From assembly GCF_006376675.1 (NCBI RefSeq), contig NZ_VEWK01000011.1, forward strand, positions 124,001 to 188,000: 64,000 nucleotides of DNA, read 5' to 3'. Shown one piece after another: positions 8,026 to 18,156 of this stretch. Origin of the DNA: Brucella pecoris. GTDB lineage: Bacteria; Pseudomonadota; Alphaproteobacteria; Rhizobiales; Rhizobiaceae. Below the pieces are notes generated by a model, which saw nothing but the letters and a program-made list of their open reading frames with translations, searched no databases and was not told the origin of the DNA. Position numbers and translations under genes: made by a program. Positions within the stretch are counted from its first letter, which is position 1. Every line of letters begins with the position of its first letter.

Positions 8026-9183
8026 TCAACGTCCGATCATCTGGCGTGCGATAATGACACGCATGATCTCGTTCGTGCCTTCAAGAATTTGATGCACTCG
8101 CAGATCGCGGACGATTTTTTCGATTCCGTATTCATGAAGATAGCCATAGCCGCCAAAGAGCTGCAGTGCTTCATTCGCCACGTCGAACCCCTTATCAGTG
8201 ACGAAGCGTTTGGCCATGGCCGACCATTTACCAGCATCGTGGGTCTTGCGATCCAGCTTGCTTGCTGCGGCGTAAAGAAGAAGGCGCGAGGCCGAGAGTT
8301 CAGTTTCCATGTCGGCGAGGCGGAATTGCAATGCCTGAAAACGATCAATCGTCTGGCCAAAGGCCTTGCGTTGGCTGCAATATTCCAGTGCCTTGTCGAG
8401 CGCCGATTGCGCGCCGCCGAGCGAGCAGGCAGCAATATTGAGCCGACCGCCATCAAGCCCTGCCATTGCTATTCGAAAACCTGACCCTTCTTCACCGAGA
8501 AGGTTTTCAGCCGGGACGCGGCAATTGTCGAAATTGACGGTTCTCGTCGGTTGTGCGTTCCAGCCCATCTTGAATTCATTGGCACCAAAAGAAAGGCCGG
8601 GTGCATCTTTTGGCACAACGATGGTGGAAATTCCCTTGGGGCCGTCCTCGCCGGTACGCACCATCGTCACATAAACATCCGTGGCACCCGCACCGGAAAT
8701 GAACTGTTTGGAACCGTTGAGGACATAGTGGTCACCATCGCGTGTGGCGCGCGTCCTGAGTGCCGCTGCATCCGAACCGGATCCGGGCTCAGTCAAGCAG
8801 TAGCTGGCAAGCGATTCCATAGATGCGAGTTTCGGCAGAAAGCGCTGACGTTGCGCCTCATTGCCGTATGTATCGATCATCCATGCGGCCATGTTGTGAA
8901 TGGAAACGAAAGCCGAAAATGAAGGGCATGCAGTTGCCAGAGCTTCAAAAATGAGCACCGCATCCAGCCGGTTTAGCGCCGATCCGCCGACATCTTCACG
9001 CACATAAATGCCACCCATGCCGAGTGGTCCCGTCTCGCGCAGAATATCAATAGGAAAGTGCTTGTCACGATCCCATTGCAAAGCCTGCGGGGCGACACGA
9101 TCACTGGCGAAGCCCCGCGCCACATCCTGAATGGCAAGCTGATCTTCGTTCAGCTCGAACTGGTTCTGGTCGGCAGCATCCAT
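8026..9183 (-). CDS. acyl-CoA dehydrogenase, probably isobutyryl-CoA dehydrogenase
   Basis: A 385-residue flavoprotein. The ATG at 9183 is chosen because GGGGAGGAAACC precedes it; eight codons of open frame lie further upstream. The usual three domains are visible: N-terminal helices, the beta domain with CLTEPGSGSDAAALRTRA, and the C-terminal helical domain with RKAFGQTIDRFQALQF and the FGGYGYLHEYGIEKIVRD/EGTNEIMR motifs around the catalytic Glu. These enzymes oxidise acyl-CoA to enoyl-CoA and pass electrons to ETF. Co-transcription with mmsB points to isobutyryl-CoA in valine degradation, which is inference from context. Confidence 0.88.
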   Translation of the reverse strand: MDAADQNQFELNEDQLAIQDVARGFASDRVAPQALQWDRDKHFPIDILRETGPLGMGGIYVREDVGGSALNRLDAVLIFEALATACPSFSAFVSIHNMAAWMIDTYGNEAQRQRFLPKLASMESLASYCLTEPGSGSDAAALRTRATRDGDHYVLNGSKQFISGAGATDVYVTMVRTGEDGPKGISTIVVPKDAPGLSFGANEFKMGWNAQPTRTVNFDNCRVPAENLLGEEGSGFRIAMAGLDGGRLNIAACSLGGAQSALDKALEYCSQRKAFGQTIDRFQALQFRLADMETELSASRLLLYAAASKLDRKTHDAGKWSAMAKRFVTDKGFDVANEALQLFGGYGYLHEYGIEKIVRDLRVHQILEGTNEIMRVIIARQMIGR

Positions 9184-9364
9184 GGTTTCCTCCCCGTAGC
9201 ACTGCACTTCGTAACCGGACTAGATCATACCCCTGTGAGACTGCCAACGCTCCATTGGAATAATGTTGCTCACATTTGTAATAAACTGATGCGCATTTTT
9301 GCATAGACGGTGGCTGGATGAGGCGCCGTTGCCAGCGAGTTCAGTTTAAGCTACGCAGCAGTCC

Positions 9365-10816
9365 ATGACACGCGCAATCATGTTTCAGGGAACGGGTTCG
9401 GACGTCGGCAAAAGTGTTCTTGTTGCCGGATTGTGCCGTGCTGCACGTAATCGTGGTCTCAACGTTCGCCCTTTCAAACCGCAGAACATGTCCAACAATG
9501 CAGCAGTCAGCGACGATGGCGGTGAAATAGGTCGGGCCCAGTGGCTGCAGGCGTTTGCTTGCGGCGTGCCGTCTTCCGTCCATATGAACCCGGTGCTCCT
9601 GAAGCCGCAGACAGAAATGGGCAGCCAGATCGTCGTGCAGGGCCGAGTGCGAGGTGAAGCGCGTGGACGTTATTACCAGGAACTAAAACCGCAGCTCATG
9701 GCGGCAGTCATGGAATCCTTCGCCAAGGTTAGCGACGGCGCAGACCTTGTGCTGGTGGAAGGGGCGGGGTCACCTGCTGAAATCAATCTGCGTGCTGGCG
9801 ATATCGCCAATATGGGATTTGCCACGCAGGCTGGCGTTCCGGTGGTTCTGGTCGGTGACATAGACAGAGGGGGGGTGATCGCTTCCCTGGTCGGCACCCA
9901 TACTATTTTGTCCGAGCAAGACCGCGCCATGGTTCGTGGTTTTCTCATTAATAAGTTCCGGGGTGATATTTCTCTTTTCGATGACGGGCTCACTGCCATT
10001 ACCCAATTTACCGGCTGGCGCTCGTTTGGCGTGGTTCCGTGGCTGAAAGCGGTATCGCGATTACCTGCTGAGGATTCGGTCGTTCTTGAACGAGCCGCGC
10101 GCGGAGACAAGAAGTCGCTCGTGGTTGCAGTGCCGATGCTGCCACGTATCGCCAATTTCGATGATCTGGATCCGTTGAAGGCCGAACCGGACGTCGAGGT
10201 GGTCATGGTACCGCCGGGTTCCAGCATTCCAGACGATGCAGGTCTTGTCGTGCTGCCCGGAACCAAATCAACGATCGCCGACTTGCTGGCATTTCGCGAC
10301 AATGGCTGGGATCGAGAACTGGCTGCCCATGTCAGAGGAGGTGGCTATGTGCTGGGCATCTGCGGCGGGTTCCAGATGCTTGGTCGTCATATCAGCGACC
10401 CTGCCGGTATTGAGGGGCATATACGCGATATTCGAGGACTTGGACTTCTGGATGTCGAAACCCTGATGGAGCCTGAAAAAGTGGTCCGCAATGTGGAGGC
10501 AACCTCGCTTCTCCATAATACGCCGCTGGAAGGTTATGAGATTCATATCGGGCGTACGACCGGACCGGATGTGGAGAGGCCCTTTGCGCGTATTGCCGAG
10601 CATGACGACGGAGCGATATCGCCGGACGGGCGCATCATGGGAACCTATCTTCATGGTGTTTTCAACACAGACGAATTCCGCAGGAGATTTCTGGAGAACC
10701 TTGGCGTACGCGGCAGCTCAGTGAACTACCGCGCTGGTGTCGAGGCCGCACTGGATGAACTGGCCGGGGAGCTGGAAGCCTGTCTTGATATTGATGCGTT
10801 GTTTAGCTTGAGGTGA
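9365..10816 (+). CDS. cobQ: cobyric acid synthase CobQ
   Basis: A 483-residue glutamine- and ATP-dependent enzyme that amidates the b, d, e and g side chains of adenosylcobyrinate a,c-diamide. The N-terminal nucleotide-binding motif [16 protein letters not shown] is followed by the dethiobiotin-synthetase-like domain ([13 protein letters not shown]). The C-terminal class I glutaminase half has the nucleophile in [10 protein letters not shown] (Cys333) and the catalytic His in YLHGVF (His430). Length matches the family. No strong ribosome binding site is seen. It is separated from the next cob operon by a cobalamin riboswitch. Confidence 0.97.
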   Translation: MTRAIMFQGTGSDVGKSVLVAGLCRAARNRGLNVRPFKPQNMSNNAAVSDDGGEIGRAQWLQAFACGVPSSVHMNPVLLKPQTEMGSQIVVQGRVRGEARGRYYQELKPQLMAAVMESFAKVSDGADLVLVEGAGSPAEINLRAGDIANMGFATQAGVPVVLVGDIDRGGVIASLVGTHTILSEQDRAMVRGFLINKFRGDISLFDDGLTAITQFTGWRSFGVVPWLKAVSRLPAEDSVVLERAARGDKKSLVVAVPMLPRIANFDDLDPLKAEPDVEVVMVPPGSSIPDDAGLVVLPGTKSTIADLLAFRDNGWDRELAAHVRGGGYVLGICGGFQMLGRHISDPAGIEGHIRDIRGLGLLDVETLMEPEKVVRNVEATSLLHNTPLEGYEIHIGRTTGPDVERPFARIAEHDDGAISPDGRIMGTYLHGVFNTDEFRRRFLENLGVRGSSVNYRAGVEAALDELAGELEACLDIDALFSLR

Positions 10817-10877
10817 AAATCAGTTCCACGTTCGAGACGTGCCGGCTACGATTGACGTCGATGGGGCGAAAGCCTAG

Positions 10878-11100
10878 TGTTGAAACCACGCAACAGGTTT
10901 TGCCGGGACGAATCCCGGTAATACCAAAAGGGAATGCGACGGACGGACCCATACCGGGCGTCTTTATCGCAGCCGACCCCGCGACTGTAGAGCGGAGAGG
11001 GATGAGGCAAGCCGGGCAACCGGTGGCCACTGGGAGTTTGAAACTTCTGGGAAGGTAGCTTCAATCCTTACGACCCGTGAGCCAGGAGACCTGCCTGTTG
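10878..11100 (+). promoter_or_regulatory. cobalamin (AdoCbl) riboswitch
   Basis: Within the 347-bp cobQ-cbtB gap lie the conserved pieces of the B12 element in order: a GGTTTTGCCGGGA...TCCCGG stem, ACCAAAAGGGAATGCGA, GCAGCC...CCCCGCGACTGT, GCCACTGGGAG, TCTGGGAAGG, and the B12 box GAGCCAGGAGACCTGCC near 11080-11095. In this family adenosylcobalamin binding lowers expression of the downstream genes, here cbtB, cbtA, cobP, cobW, cobN and cobO. The mechanism (termination or ribosome occlusion) is not settled by the sequence; a GGAGG site for cbtB lies at 11153-11157. Confidence 0.95.
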
Positions 11101-11163
11101 CGTGAGGGCATTGAGCCTGAACCCCATGGGAGGTTTTTCCCTGCTGCCTGCACGGAGGTTGTC

Positions 11164-11352
11164 ATGGCTGCACGTACTCAAAATTCTGTTTCCAGCACAC
11201 TCGCAATGCCGCTCGCTGCCCGTCTGGGCACGGCTGTCGTTTCACTGCTTCTCGGCGCGTTCCTGATTTATGGCGTGGGGCTTGCCCATTCCGACGCGCT
11301 GCACGATTCGGCACATGACACGCGTCATTCCTATGGTTTTCCCTGCCACTGA
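11164..11352 (+). CDS. cbtB: cobalt transporter small subunit CbtB
   Basis: A 62-residue single-pass membrane protein starting at 11164 after ACGGAGG. One transmembrane helix (about residues 18-40) is followed by a histidine-rich tail (LAHSDALHDSAHDTRH, ending FPCH), the hallmark of CbtB. CbtB and CbtA were predicted to form a B12-regulated cobalt uptake system, and here they are the first genes after the cobalamin riboswitch. The tail residues are likely metal ligands. Confidence 0.9.
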   Translation: MAARTQNSVSSTLAMPLAARLGTAVVSLLLGAFLIYGVGLAHSDALHDSAHDTRHSYGFPCH

Positions 11353-11435
11353 GCAGTCGACCATCTTTCGGAATTGAATAAGCAAGGCGCGATGGTGGAT
11401 GGCCATCGGCGCGAAATTGCTATTGAGGGACAGAA

Positions 11436-12149
11436 ATGTTGATCCGTTATTTATTGGCGACGCTTGCCGCCGGTCTTCTGGCCGGACTGCTGGTTACTCC
11501 CGCCATGTATTTGAAGACAGTGCCTTTGATCCTGCAGGCGGAGACCTATGAAGATGCTGGTGGTGGTCACAGCCACGGCGAGGCGGAAGCTGCACCGCAT
11601 GATCATGGTGCCGCTGCCGCAGATTCGGAAGAAGAAGGGGCTGAACTGCCATTTGGGCGGCTGGGTAATACGATTCTTGCCAATCTTGTCGCTGGAGCCG
11701 GTTTTGCCCTCCTTCTGGGCGGCATAGCCTTGCTTCTCGGTCGCCGCATTACAATGCAGAATGGTATTTATTGGGGTATTGCGGGCTTCTTTGCGGTCGC
11801 GTTTCTGCCTGCATTGGGATTATCGCCGGAACTGCCGGCAATGCCTGCCGCTGATCTGGCCGAACGTCAGCTATGGTGGATTGCTACCGTGGTGCTAAGC
11901 GGTTTGGGCCTCTATCTCATCGTGTTGCGCCAGGAAGTCTGGGCAAAGATCCTCGGGCTGGTGCTGATTGTGGCGCCGCATCTCTATGGTGCTCCGCATC
12001 CGGAAGATATTTCGTCGCCGATTCCATCACTTCTTGCTTCGCAATATGCAGTCGCATCGCTGGCGACGAACCTGTTCATGTGGGCGGTGATCGGTCTCGC
12101 ACTTGGCTGGTTTATCCAGCATTACGCTTCGTCCGAGATTGAAGGCTGA
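11436..12149 (+). CDS. cbtA: cobalt transporter subunit CbtA
   Basis: A 237-residue membrane protein with about five to six hydrophobic helices. A periplasmic or cytoplasmic loop near residues 45-70 is rich in histidine and acid ([17 protein letters not shown]), suited to cobalt capture. GAGGGACAG precedes the ATG. It partners CbtB in predicted cobalt import and lies in the riboswitch-controlled operon. Its TGA overlaps the cobP ATG (ATGA), so translation is probably coupled. Confidence 0.92.
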   Translation: MLIRYLLATLAAGLLAGLLVTPAMYLKTVPLILQAETYEDAGGGHSHGEAEAAPHDHGAAAADSEEEGAELPFGRLGNTILANLVAGAGFALLLGGIALLLGRRITMQNGIYWGIAGFFAVAFLPALGLSPELPAMPAADLAERQLWWIATVVLSGLGLYLIVLRQEVWAKILGLVLIVAPHLYGAPHPEDISSPIPSLLASQYAVASLATNLFMWAVIGLALGWFIQHYASSEIEG

Positions 12150-12676
12150 TGAAAATGGCTTCGCCGGGAAAATCGGTTCTGGTTCTTGGCGGAGCCCGTT
12201 CGGGCAAGTCGTCTTATGCCGAAAAGATGGTTGAGACGTCGGGGTTCAGGCCGCTGTATCTGGCAACAGGACGCGCCTTCGACAAGGAAATGGAAAGCCG
12301 CATTGCCATTCACCGCGACCGACGTGGTTCTGAATGGCAGACGGTGGAGGAGCCACTTGATCTGGTCGGCGCACTTGGATTGTACGCTGCCGAGGATCGG
12401 TTCGTTCTGGTCGATTGTCTGACCTTGTGGCTGACCAATCTAATGATGGCCGAACGAGATATAGCGACCGCGATCGCGAGTCTTGTCGCCATATTGCCGG
12501 ATCTTGCCGGACCTGTGGTTTTGGTTTCGAACGAAGTTGGACTTGGGATCGTGCCGGAAAATCGCATGGCACGGGAATTTCGCGATCATGCAGGCTTTCT
12601 GCATCAGGCAGTGGCCGCGGTTGCGGACGAAGTTTATTTCATGGCGGCAGGGCTGCCGCTCAAAATGAAGGGATAA
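12149..12676 (+). CDS. cobP: adenosylcobinamide kinase / adenosylcobinamide-phosphate guanylyltransferase
   Basis: A 175-residue bifunctional enzyme (CobP in the aerobic nomenclature, CobU in enterics). It phosphorylates adenosylcobinamide and then attaches GMP to give AdoCbi-GDP. The P-loop GGARSGKS spans residues 14-21. His55 in RIAIHRDRR fits the guanylylated histidine of CobU, and [10 protein letters not shown] and [10 protein letters not shown] are family signatures. The start overlaps the stop of cbtA by four bases. Confidence 0.96.
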   Translation: MKMASPGKSVLVLGGARSGKSSYAEKMVETSGFRPLYLATGRAFDKEMESRIAIHRDRRGSEWQTVEEPLDLVGALGLYAAEDRFVLVDCLTLWLTNLMMAERDIATAIASLVAILPDLAGPVVLVSNEVGLGIVPENRMAREFRDHAGFLHQAVAAVADEVYFMAAGLPLKMKG

Positions 12677-12680
12677 ATCG

Positions 12681-13730
12681 ATGCAGGGACAGAAAATTCC
12701 CGCGACAGTCATTACGGGTTTTCTTGGATCGGGCAAAACGACGATGATCCGCAACCTGCTGGAAAATGCCAATGGAAAACGCATTGCATTGATCATCAAT
12801 GAGTTCGGTGATCTTGGTGTCGATGGCGGTATTCTGAAGGGATGCGGTATCGAGACCTGTCGCGAGGAAGATGTGATCGAGCTCAACAATGGCTGCATCT
12901 GCTGCACCGTTGCCGATGATTTCATCCCGACCATGACCAAGCTTCTGGATCGCGCAGATCGTCCCGATCATATCGTGATTGAGACTTCCGGTCTGGCATT
13001 GCCCCAGCCGTTGGTCGCGGCTTTCAACTGGCCGGAAATCAAGACGCAGATAACCGTCGACGGTGTGGTTACGGTGATCGACGCCGCCGCTGTTGCCGAG
13101 GGGCGTTTTGCCGATGATCATGACAAGGTTGATGCGCAGAGGGCAGCGGACGAATCTCTTGATCATGAAAGCCCCTTAGAGGAACTTTTTGAAGATCAGA
13201 TTCATGCAGCCGACCTTATTGTTCTCAACAAGGCCGATCTGATCGATGCCTCGAAGCTGGATAGTGTCAAGGCCGACGTGGCCGAGCGTTCGCCGCGCCG
13301 GGTGAACATGGTTCCTGCAAGCTTTGGCAAGCTTGGAGCTGATGTTTTGCTTGGTCTCGGTGTCGGTACCGAAGACGACATTGCCAATCGCAAGTCTCAC
13401 CATGAAATCCATCATGCCGATGGGCATGAGCATGATCATGACGAGTTCGAGAGCTTCGTGGTCGAGGCAGGCTCGGTTGCTGATCCCAAGCTATTTACGG
13501 AAAAGCTGAAAGCAGTCATTGCAGAGCACGATATCCTTCGTCTGAAGGGCTTTGTCGATGTACCGGGCAAGCCGATGCGTCTGGTCGTGCAGGCGGTCGG
13601 TCCGCGTATCGAGCATTATTTTGACCGCCCATGGAGCAAGGATGAAACGCGCTCCACGCGACTGGTCGTGATCGGGCTGCATGACATCGATGAAGCGGTC
13701 ATTGCCAAGGCCGTGAAAGACGCCGTCTGA
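12681..13730 (+). CDS. cobW: CobW GTPase / metal chaperone
   Basis: A 349-residue G3E-family GTPase. Walker A GFLGSGKTT is at residues 13-21, the metal-binding CICC motif (NNGCICCTVADD) at 72-75, the NKAD guanine motif (VLNKADLID) follows, and a histidine/acid-rich segment (HHADGHEHDHDE) lies near residue 240 before the C-terminal CobW domain. CobW is thought to deliver cobalt to the CobNST chelatase, and the gene lies directly before cobN. The spacing of 4 bp on each side shows a tight operon. Confidence 0.95.
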   Translation: MQGQKIPATVITGFLGSGKTTMIRNLLENANGKRIALIINEFGDLGVDGGILKGCGIETCREEDVIELNNGCICCTVADDFIPTMTKLLDRADRPDHIVIETSGLALPQPLVAAFNWPEIKTQITVDGVVTVIDAAAVAEGRFADDHDKVDAQRAADESLDHESPLEELFEDQIHAADLIVLNKADLIDASKLDSVKADVAERSPRRVNMVPASFGKLGADVLLGLGVGTEDDIANRKSHHEIHHADGHEHDHDEFESFVVEAGSVADPKLFTEKLKAVIAEHDILRLKGFVDVPGKPMRLVVQAVGPRIEHYFDRPWSKDETRSTRLVVIGLHDIDEAVIAKAVKDAV

Positions 13731-13733
13731 CCG

Positions 13734-16700
13734 ATGCATCTTTTACTCGCCCAGAAAGGAACAATTAGTGACGGCAACGAGGCCGTCGATCTCGGCCAGA
13801 CGCCGGGAGAGATATTGTTCCTTTCTGCCGCTGATACCGAACTTGCCAGTCTGGCGCAGGCGCATAAGCTTGCGCCAGACCTGCCGAGTCTACGGCTGGC
13901 CAATTTCCTGAGCCTTATCCATCCCATGTCGGTTGATGCCTATGTGGAGCGCACCGCCAGATATGCCAAGCTTATCGTTGTGCGCATCATTGGGGGTGAA
14001 ACATACTGGCCTTACGGGCTGGAAGCACTGCATGCATGTGCCGTCAATCACGGTATCAAGATTGCCGTGTTGCCGGGGGACGACAAGCCCGATCATGGGC
14101 TGGACCGGTTTTCGACGATCTCTGCCCATGAACGAAATGAACTCTGGCAGTATCTGATCGAGGGCGGTGCGGCGAATACGGGCGCATTCCTTCACTATTG
14201 CGCTGCGCTGATTGCAGGTTCCGAGAAGCCGGAAAGTGCAGCACCTCTGCTCAAGGCTGGTCTGTGGTGGCCGGGAGAGCATATCTCCTCGCTGGACAAC
14301 ATAGGCTCACACTGGAGCGATGCAAAAGCACCTGTGGCGGGCATCATTTTTTATCGGGCGCTGGTGCAAAGCGGACAGACGCAGCCTGTTGATGCGCTGA
14401 TTGCTGCTCTGCAGGCAAAAGGTCTCAATCCGCTTCCGATATTCGTTTCGAGCCTCAAGGATCGATTGTCTGCGGCGGTCGTCGACGGTCTGTTCGAGGA
14501 TTGTCCGCCGGATATCGTTTTGAATGCTACTGGATTTGCGATTTCTTCGCCGGGGGCGGAGCGTAAGCCGACCGTGCTGGACAAGCGCGGCAATATGGTG
14601 TTGCAGGTGATTTTCTCCGGCACGCCGAAAGCTATTTGGGAAACCTCACAGCAGGGCTTGCTGGCACGTGATCTGGCGATGAATGTGGCTTTGCCGGAAG
14701 TGGACGGGCGCGTGCTTTCGCGTGCGGTGTCCTTCAAGTCGGCAAAACAGTTCGATGTGGCAGTGGAAGCGAATATCGTGACCCACGAGCCGTACGAAAA
14801 CCGGGTGGACTTTGTGGCGCAACTCGCTGCAAACTGGGTGCGGTTGAGGCGGAAATCGCCCGATGAAAGGCATGTTGCGCTTATTCTCGCCAATTATCCG
14901 AACCGCGACGGGCGGCTTGGAAACGGGGTAGGGCTCGATACGCCAGCCGGAACGGTCGAAGTACTGCACGCCATGGCGAAGGGCGGCTATCCCGTCGCTG
15001 ACCTGCCCGTGGACGGTGATGCATTGATGCGTGCATTGACGGCAGGTCCGACCAACGCTGCGCGTGACGGGCGGGAAATTCGCGAAACCATATCGTTGAA
15101 TCAATACAAGGCTTTCTTTGAAAGACTTCCCATTGCGATTCAGAAGGAAATCGAAGGTCGCTGGGGTGCGCCGGAAAATGACCCTTATTTTGCGCGGGAG
15201 CTGAATGCCTTTGCGCTGCCCCTGATGAGGTTGGGCGAAACACTGGTCGGCATTCAGCCTGCACGCGGTTACAACATCGACCCGAAAGAAACATATCACT
15301 CACCTGATCTGGTGCCGCCGCACGGCTATATCGCCTTCTACGCTTTTCTGCGTGAGGTCGCAGGCATCGATGCCATTGTGCATATGGGCAAGCATGGAAA
15401 TCTGGAGTGGCTACCGGGGAAGGCCCTTGCGCTGTCGGAAAACTGCTATCCCGAAGCTGTGTTCGGTCCTACACCTCATATCTATCCCTTCATCGTGAAT
15501 GATCCGGGCGAAGGCACGCAAGCCAAGCGTCGCGCCAGCGCTGTCATCATCGATCACTTGACGCCGCCGCTGACACGCGCCGAAAGTTATGGGCCGCTGA
15601 AAGACCTCGAAGCACTGGTGGACGAATATTACGAGGCCTCCGGTGTCGACCCGCGCCGCCTGCTGAGGCTGAAAGGGCAGATACTCGATCTCGTGCGCGA
15701 CATCGGGCTTGATCGCGATGCGGGCATTCACGACCATGATGATGAAGACATGGCGCTGCAAAAGCTCGACGCCTATCTCTGCGATCTCAAGGAAATGCAG
15801 ATACGCGACGGGTTGCATATTTTCGGGCTCGCGCCTGAAGGAAGGTTGCTGACCGATCTTCTAGTTGCTTTGGCGCGTGTGCCGCGTGGTATCCCGGTTT
15901 CGCTTGGTGGTGCGCCGGGAGATCAAAGTCTCCAGCGTGCAATCGCTGCGGATTGCGGGCTTGGCAAAACATTCGACCCGCTCGACTGTAACATGGCCGA
16001 GGCGTGGACGGGGGATAAACCGGAGCTCTTGCGCGTTGCGAGCCCTGCAACATGGCGTATCACAGGCGATACGGTGGAGCGTATCGAATTGCTAGCGGCC
16101 CGCTTTGTTGCAGGGGAGATAGAGTGTCCCGCAGACTGGTCACAGACGCGGGCGGTTCTCCAGTCCATAGAGGAGCATCTGCGCCCGATGGTGGTTTCCT
16201 GCGGGCCTTCGGAGATAGATGGGTTTCTTGCCGCACTTGGCGGGCGGTTTGTGCCGCCGGGACCATCCGGCGCACCGACGCGTGGCCGTCCCGATGTACT
16301 CCCAACCGGTCGCAATTTCTTCTCTACCGATAGTCGCGCCGTTCCCACTCCGGCAGCATGGGAACTTGGATGCAAATCGGCGGAACTCCTGATTACCCGT
16401 TATACGCAGGATCATGGTGATTGGCCGACATCGTTCGGCCTGACCGCGTGGGGCACATCGAATATGCGTACCGGCGGCGACGACATTGCTCAGGCCCTGG
16501 CGCTGATCGGTGTCAAGCCGGTCTGGGATATGGCGTCACGCCGGGTAACCGGATACGAAATTGTTCCGATTGCAAAGCTTGGCCGTCCACGGGTCGATGT
16601 GACATTGCGCATTTCCGGCTTTTTCCGCGACGCGTTTCCGGAACAGATTGCGCTGTTCGACAAGGCTGTGCGAGCAGTCGGTGCTCTTGATGAGGATGCC

Positions 16701-17525
16701 GAAGACAACCCAATCGCAGCACGCATGCGGATTGAGCAGGCGCGTCTCGTTGCAGATGGGGCAGACGAAAAGACAGCGGAGCGCCGCGCAGGCTATCGAG
16801 TCTTCGGGTCTAAACCCGGCGCTTACGGAGCGGGCTTGCAGGCCTTGATCGATGAGAACGGCTGGGCCGGACGCAACGATCTGGCGGAAGCCTGGCTTGT
16901 CTGGGGCGGTTACGCCTATGGTGCAGGTGAGGAAGGGCAGGCCGAGCGCGGCCTTCTCGAGGAACGGCTTCGTTCGGTTCAAGCTGTTGTGCAAAACCAG
17001 GACAATCGCGAACACGACCTTCTCGACAGCGATGATTACTACCAGTTTGAAGGTGGGATGGCTGCGACCGTTGAAAGCTTGAGCGGCGCAATGCCTGCGG
17101 TTTATCACAACGACCATTCCCGCCCGGAAAAGCCGGTGATCCGGGCACTGGAAGAAGAGCTTTCACGCGTCGTACGTGGTCGCGCGGCCAACCCGAAATG
17201 GATCGCAGGCGTCATGCGCCATGGCTATAAAGGTGCGGCGGAGATTGCGGCAACGGTCGACTATCTGTTCGCCTTTGCGGCGACCACCGGCAAGGTCGGA
17301 AATCATCACTTCGAGGCGGTCTATCAGGCCTATATTGCCGACAAGTCGGTGCATGATTTCATGGCAGAGAAAAACCCGGCAGCACTTGCCGAGACGGCAG
17401 CCAAACTCAACGATGCCATCGCGCGGGGTTTCTGGACGCCTCGCTCCAACTCTGCGCGGTTCGAGCTGGAAACATTGAGTTCAAATCTTCAAAAATTGAA
17501 TCCGGAAAGGGCGGTAAATGGCTGA
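13734..17525 (+). CDS. cobN: cobaltochelatase subunit CobN
   Basis: A 1263-residue protein, close to the roughly 1275 of Pseudomonas denitrificans CobN. CobN is the large subunit of the ATP-dependent CobNST chelatase that inserts cobalt into hydrogenobyrinate a,c-diamide. It is related to magnesium chelatase ChlH, with the family motif HMGKHGNLEWLPGK near residue 550 and TAWGTSNMRTGGDDIAQAL in the C-terminal third. Its partners CobS and CobT are not in this window. Its stop overlaps the cobO start by 8 bases. Confidence 0.97.
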   Translation: MHLLLAQKGTISDGNEAVDLGQTPGEILFLSAADTELASLAQAHKLAPDLPSLRLANFLSLIHPMSVDAYVERTARYAKLIVVRIIGGETYWPYGLEALHACAVNHGIKIAVLPGDDKPDHGLDRFSTISAHERNELWQYLIEGGAANTGAFLHYCAALIAGSEKPESAAPLLKAGLWWPGEHISSLDNIGSHWSDAKAPVAGIIFYRALVQSGQTQPVDALIAALQAKGLNPLPIFVSSLKDRLSAAVVDGLFEDCPPDIVLNATGFAISSPGAERKPTVLDKRGNMVLQVIFSGTPKAIWETSQQGLLARDLAMNVALPEVDGRVLSRAVSFKSAKQFDVAVEANIVTHEPYENRVDFVAQLAANWVRLRRKSPDERHVALILANYPNRDGRLGNGVGLDTPAGTVEVLHAMAKGGYPVADLPVDGDALMRALTAGPTNAARDGREIRETISLNQYKAFFERLPIAIQKEIEGRWGAPENDPYFARELNAFALPLMRLGETLVGIQPARGYNIDPKETYHSPDLVPPHGYIAFYAFLREVAGIDAIVHMGKHGNLEWLPGKALALSENCYPEAVFGPTPHIYPFIVNDPGEGTQAKRRASAVIIDHLTPPLTRAESYGPLKDLEALVDEYYEASGVDPRRLLRLKGQILDLVRDIGLDRDAGIHDHDDEDMALQKLDAYLCDLKEMQIRDGLHIFGLAPEGRLLTDLLVALARVPRGIPVSLGGAPGDQSLQRAIAADCGLGKTFDPLDCNMAEAWTGDKPELLRVASPATWRITGDTVERIELLAARFVAGEIECPADWSQTRAVLQSIEEHLRPMVVSCGPSEIDGFLAALGGRFVPPGPSGAPTRGRPDVLPTGRNFFSTDSRAVPTPAAWELGCKSAELLITRYTQDHGDWPTSFGLTAWGTSNMRTGGDDIAQALALIGVKPVWDMASRRVTGYEIVPIAKLGRPRVDVTLRISGFFRDAFPEQIALFDKAVRAVGALDEDAEDNPIAARMRIEQARLVADGADEKTAERRAGYRVFGSKPGAYGAGLQALIDENGWAGRNDLAEAWLVWGGYAYGAGEEGQAERGLLEERLRSVQAVVQNQDNREHDLLDSDDYYQFEGGMAATVESLSGAMPAVYHNDHSRPEKPVIRALEEELSRVVRGRAANPKWIAGVMRHGYKGAAEIAATVDYLFAFAATTGKVGNHHFEAVYQAYIADKSVHDFMAEKNPAALAETAAKLNDAIARGFWTPRSNSARFELETLSSNLQKLNPERAVNG

Positions 17526-18156
17526 GAAATCGGAAAAACTTCTTTCGATGACGGAAGAGGAACTGAATGCACGCCATGCGGACAAGATGCGCAAGAAGAA
17601 AGCCGCCCGCGACAAGATTCAGGCGACCAAGACCGAGGAAAAGGGGCTGGTAATCGTCCATACCGGTAAGGGCAAGGGCAAGTCGACGGCCGGTTTCGGG
17701 ATGGTTTTCCGTGCGCTGGGCCATGGAATGAAGATCGGCGTCGTGCAGTTCGTCAAAGGGTCATGGGATACGGGGGAGCGCTGGGTTCTCGAAAAATTTC
17801 CCGAGCAGGTGACGATTTCAGCGCTGGGCGAAGGCTTTACCTGGGAAACACAGGATCGCACGCGAGATATCGCCATGGCGCGTGGAGCATGGGAACAAGC
17901 CAAAGCCATGATTATGGATGAAAGCTACGACATGGTGCTCTGTGACGAGCTGAATATCGTGCTTCGCTACGATTATTTGCCGGTCGAGGAAGTGATCGAA
18001 GTTCTCAAAGCCAAGCCGGAGATGAAGCATGTCATCATCACTGGCCGCAATGCCAAGGACGAGTTGATGGAAGCGGCAGACCTTGTGACCGAGATGGAGA
18101 TGATAAAGCATCCGTTCCGCTCAGGTGTGAAGGCGCAGAAAGGCATAGAGTTCTAA
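17518..18156 (+). CDS. cobO: cob(I)yrinic acid a,c-diamide adenosyltransferase
   Basis: A 212-residue BtuR/CobO/CobA-type ATP:corrinoid adenosyltransferase that forms the Co-C bond. The P-loop-like HTGKGKGKSTAGFG lies at residues 48-61 after a charged N-terminal helix typical of CobO. VLCDELNIVLRYDYLP and HVIITGRNAKDELMEAADLVTEM are family signatures. It overlaps cobN and is followed with a one-base overlap by a small transporter gene, so it is in the middle of the riboswitch operon. Confidence 0.97.
   Translation: MAEKSEKLLSMTEEELNARHADKMRKKKAARDKIQATKTEEKGLVIVHTGKGKGKSTAGFGMVFRALGHGMKIGVVQFVKGSWDTGERWVLEKFPEQVTISALGEGFTWETQDRTRDIAMARGAWEQAKAMIMDESYDMVLCDELNIVLRYDYLPVEEVIEVLKAKPEMKHVIITGRNAKDELMEAADLVTEMEMIKHPFRSGVKAQKGIEF

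Noticed and set aside
10846-11064. short open frames in the cobQ-cbtB gap
   Set aside because: The sequence is explained by the cobalamin riboswitch, whose conserved boxes fill the interval.
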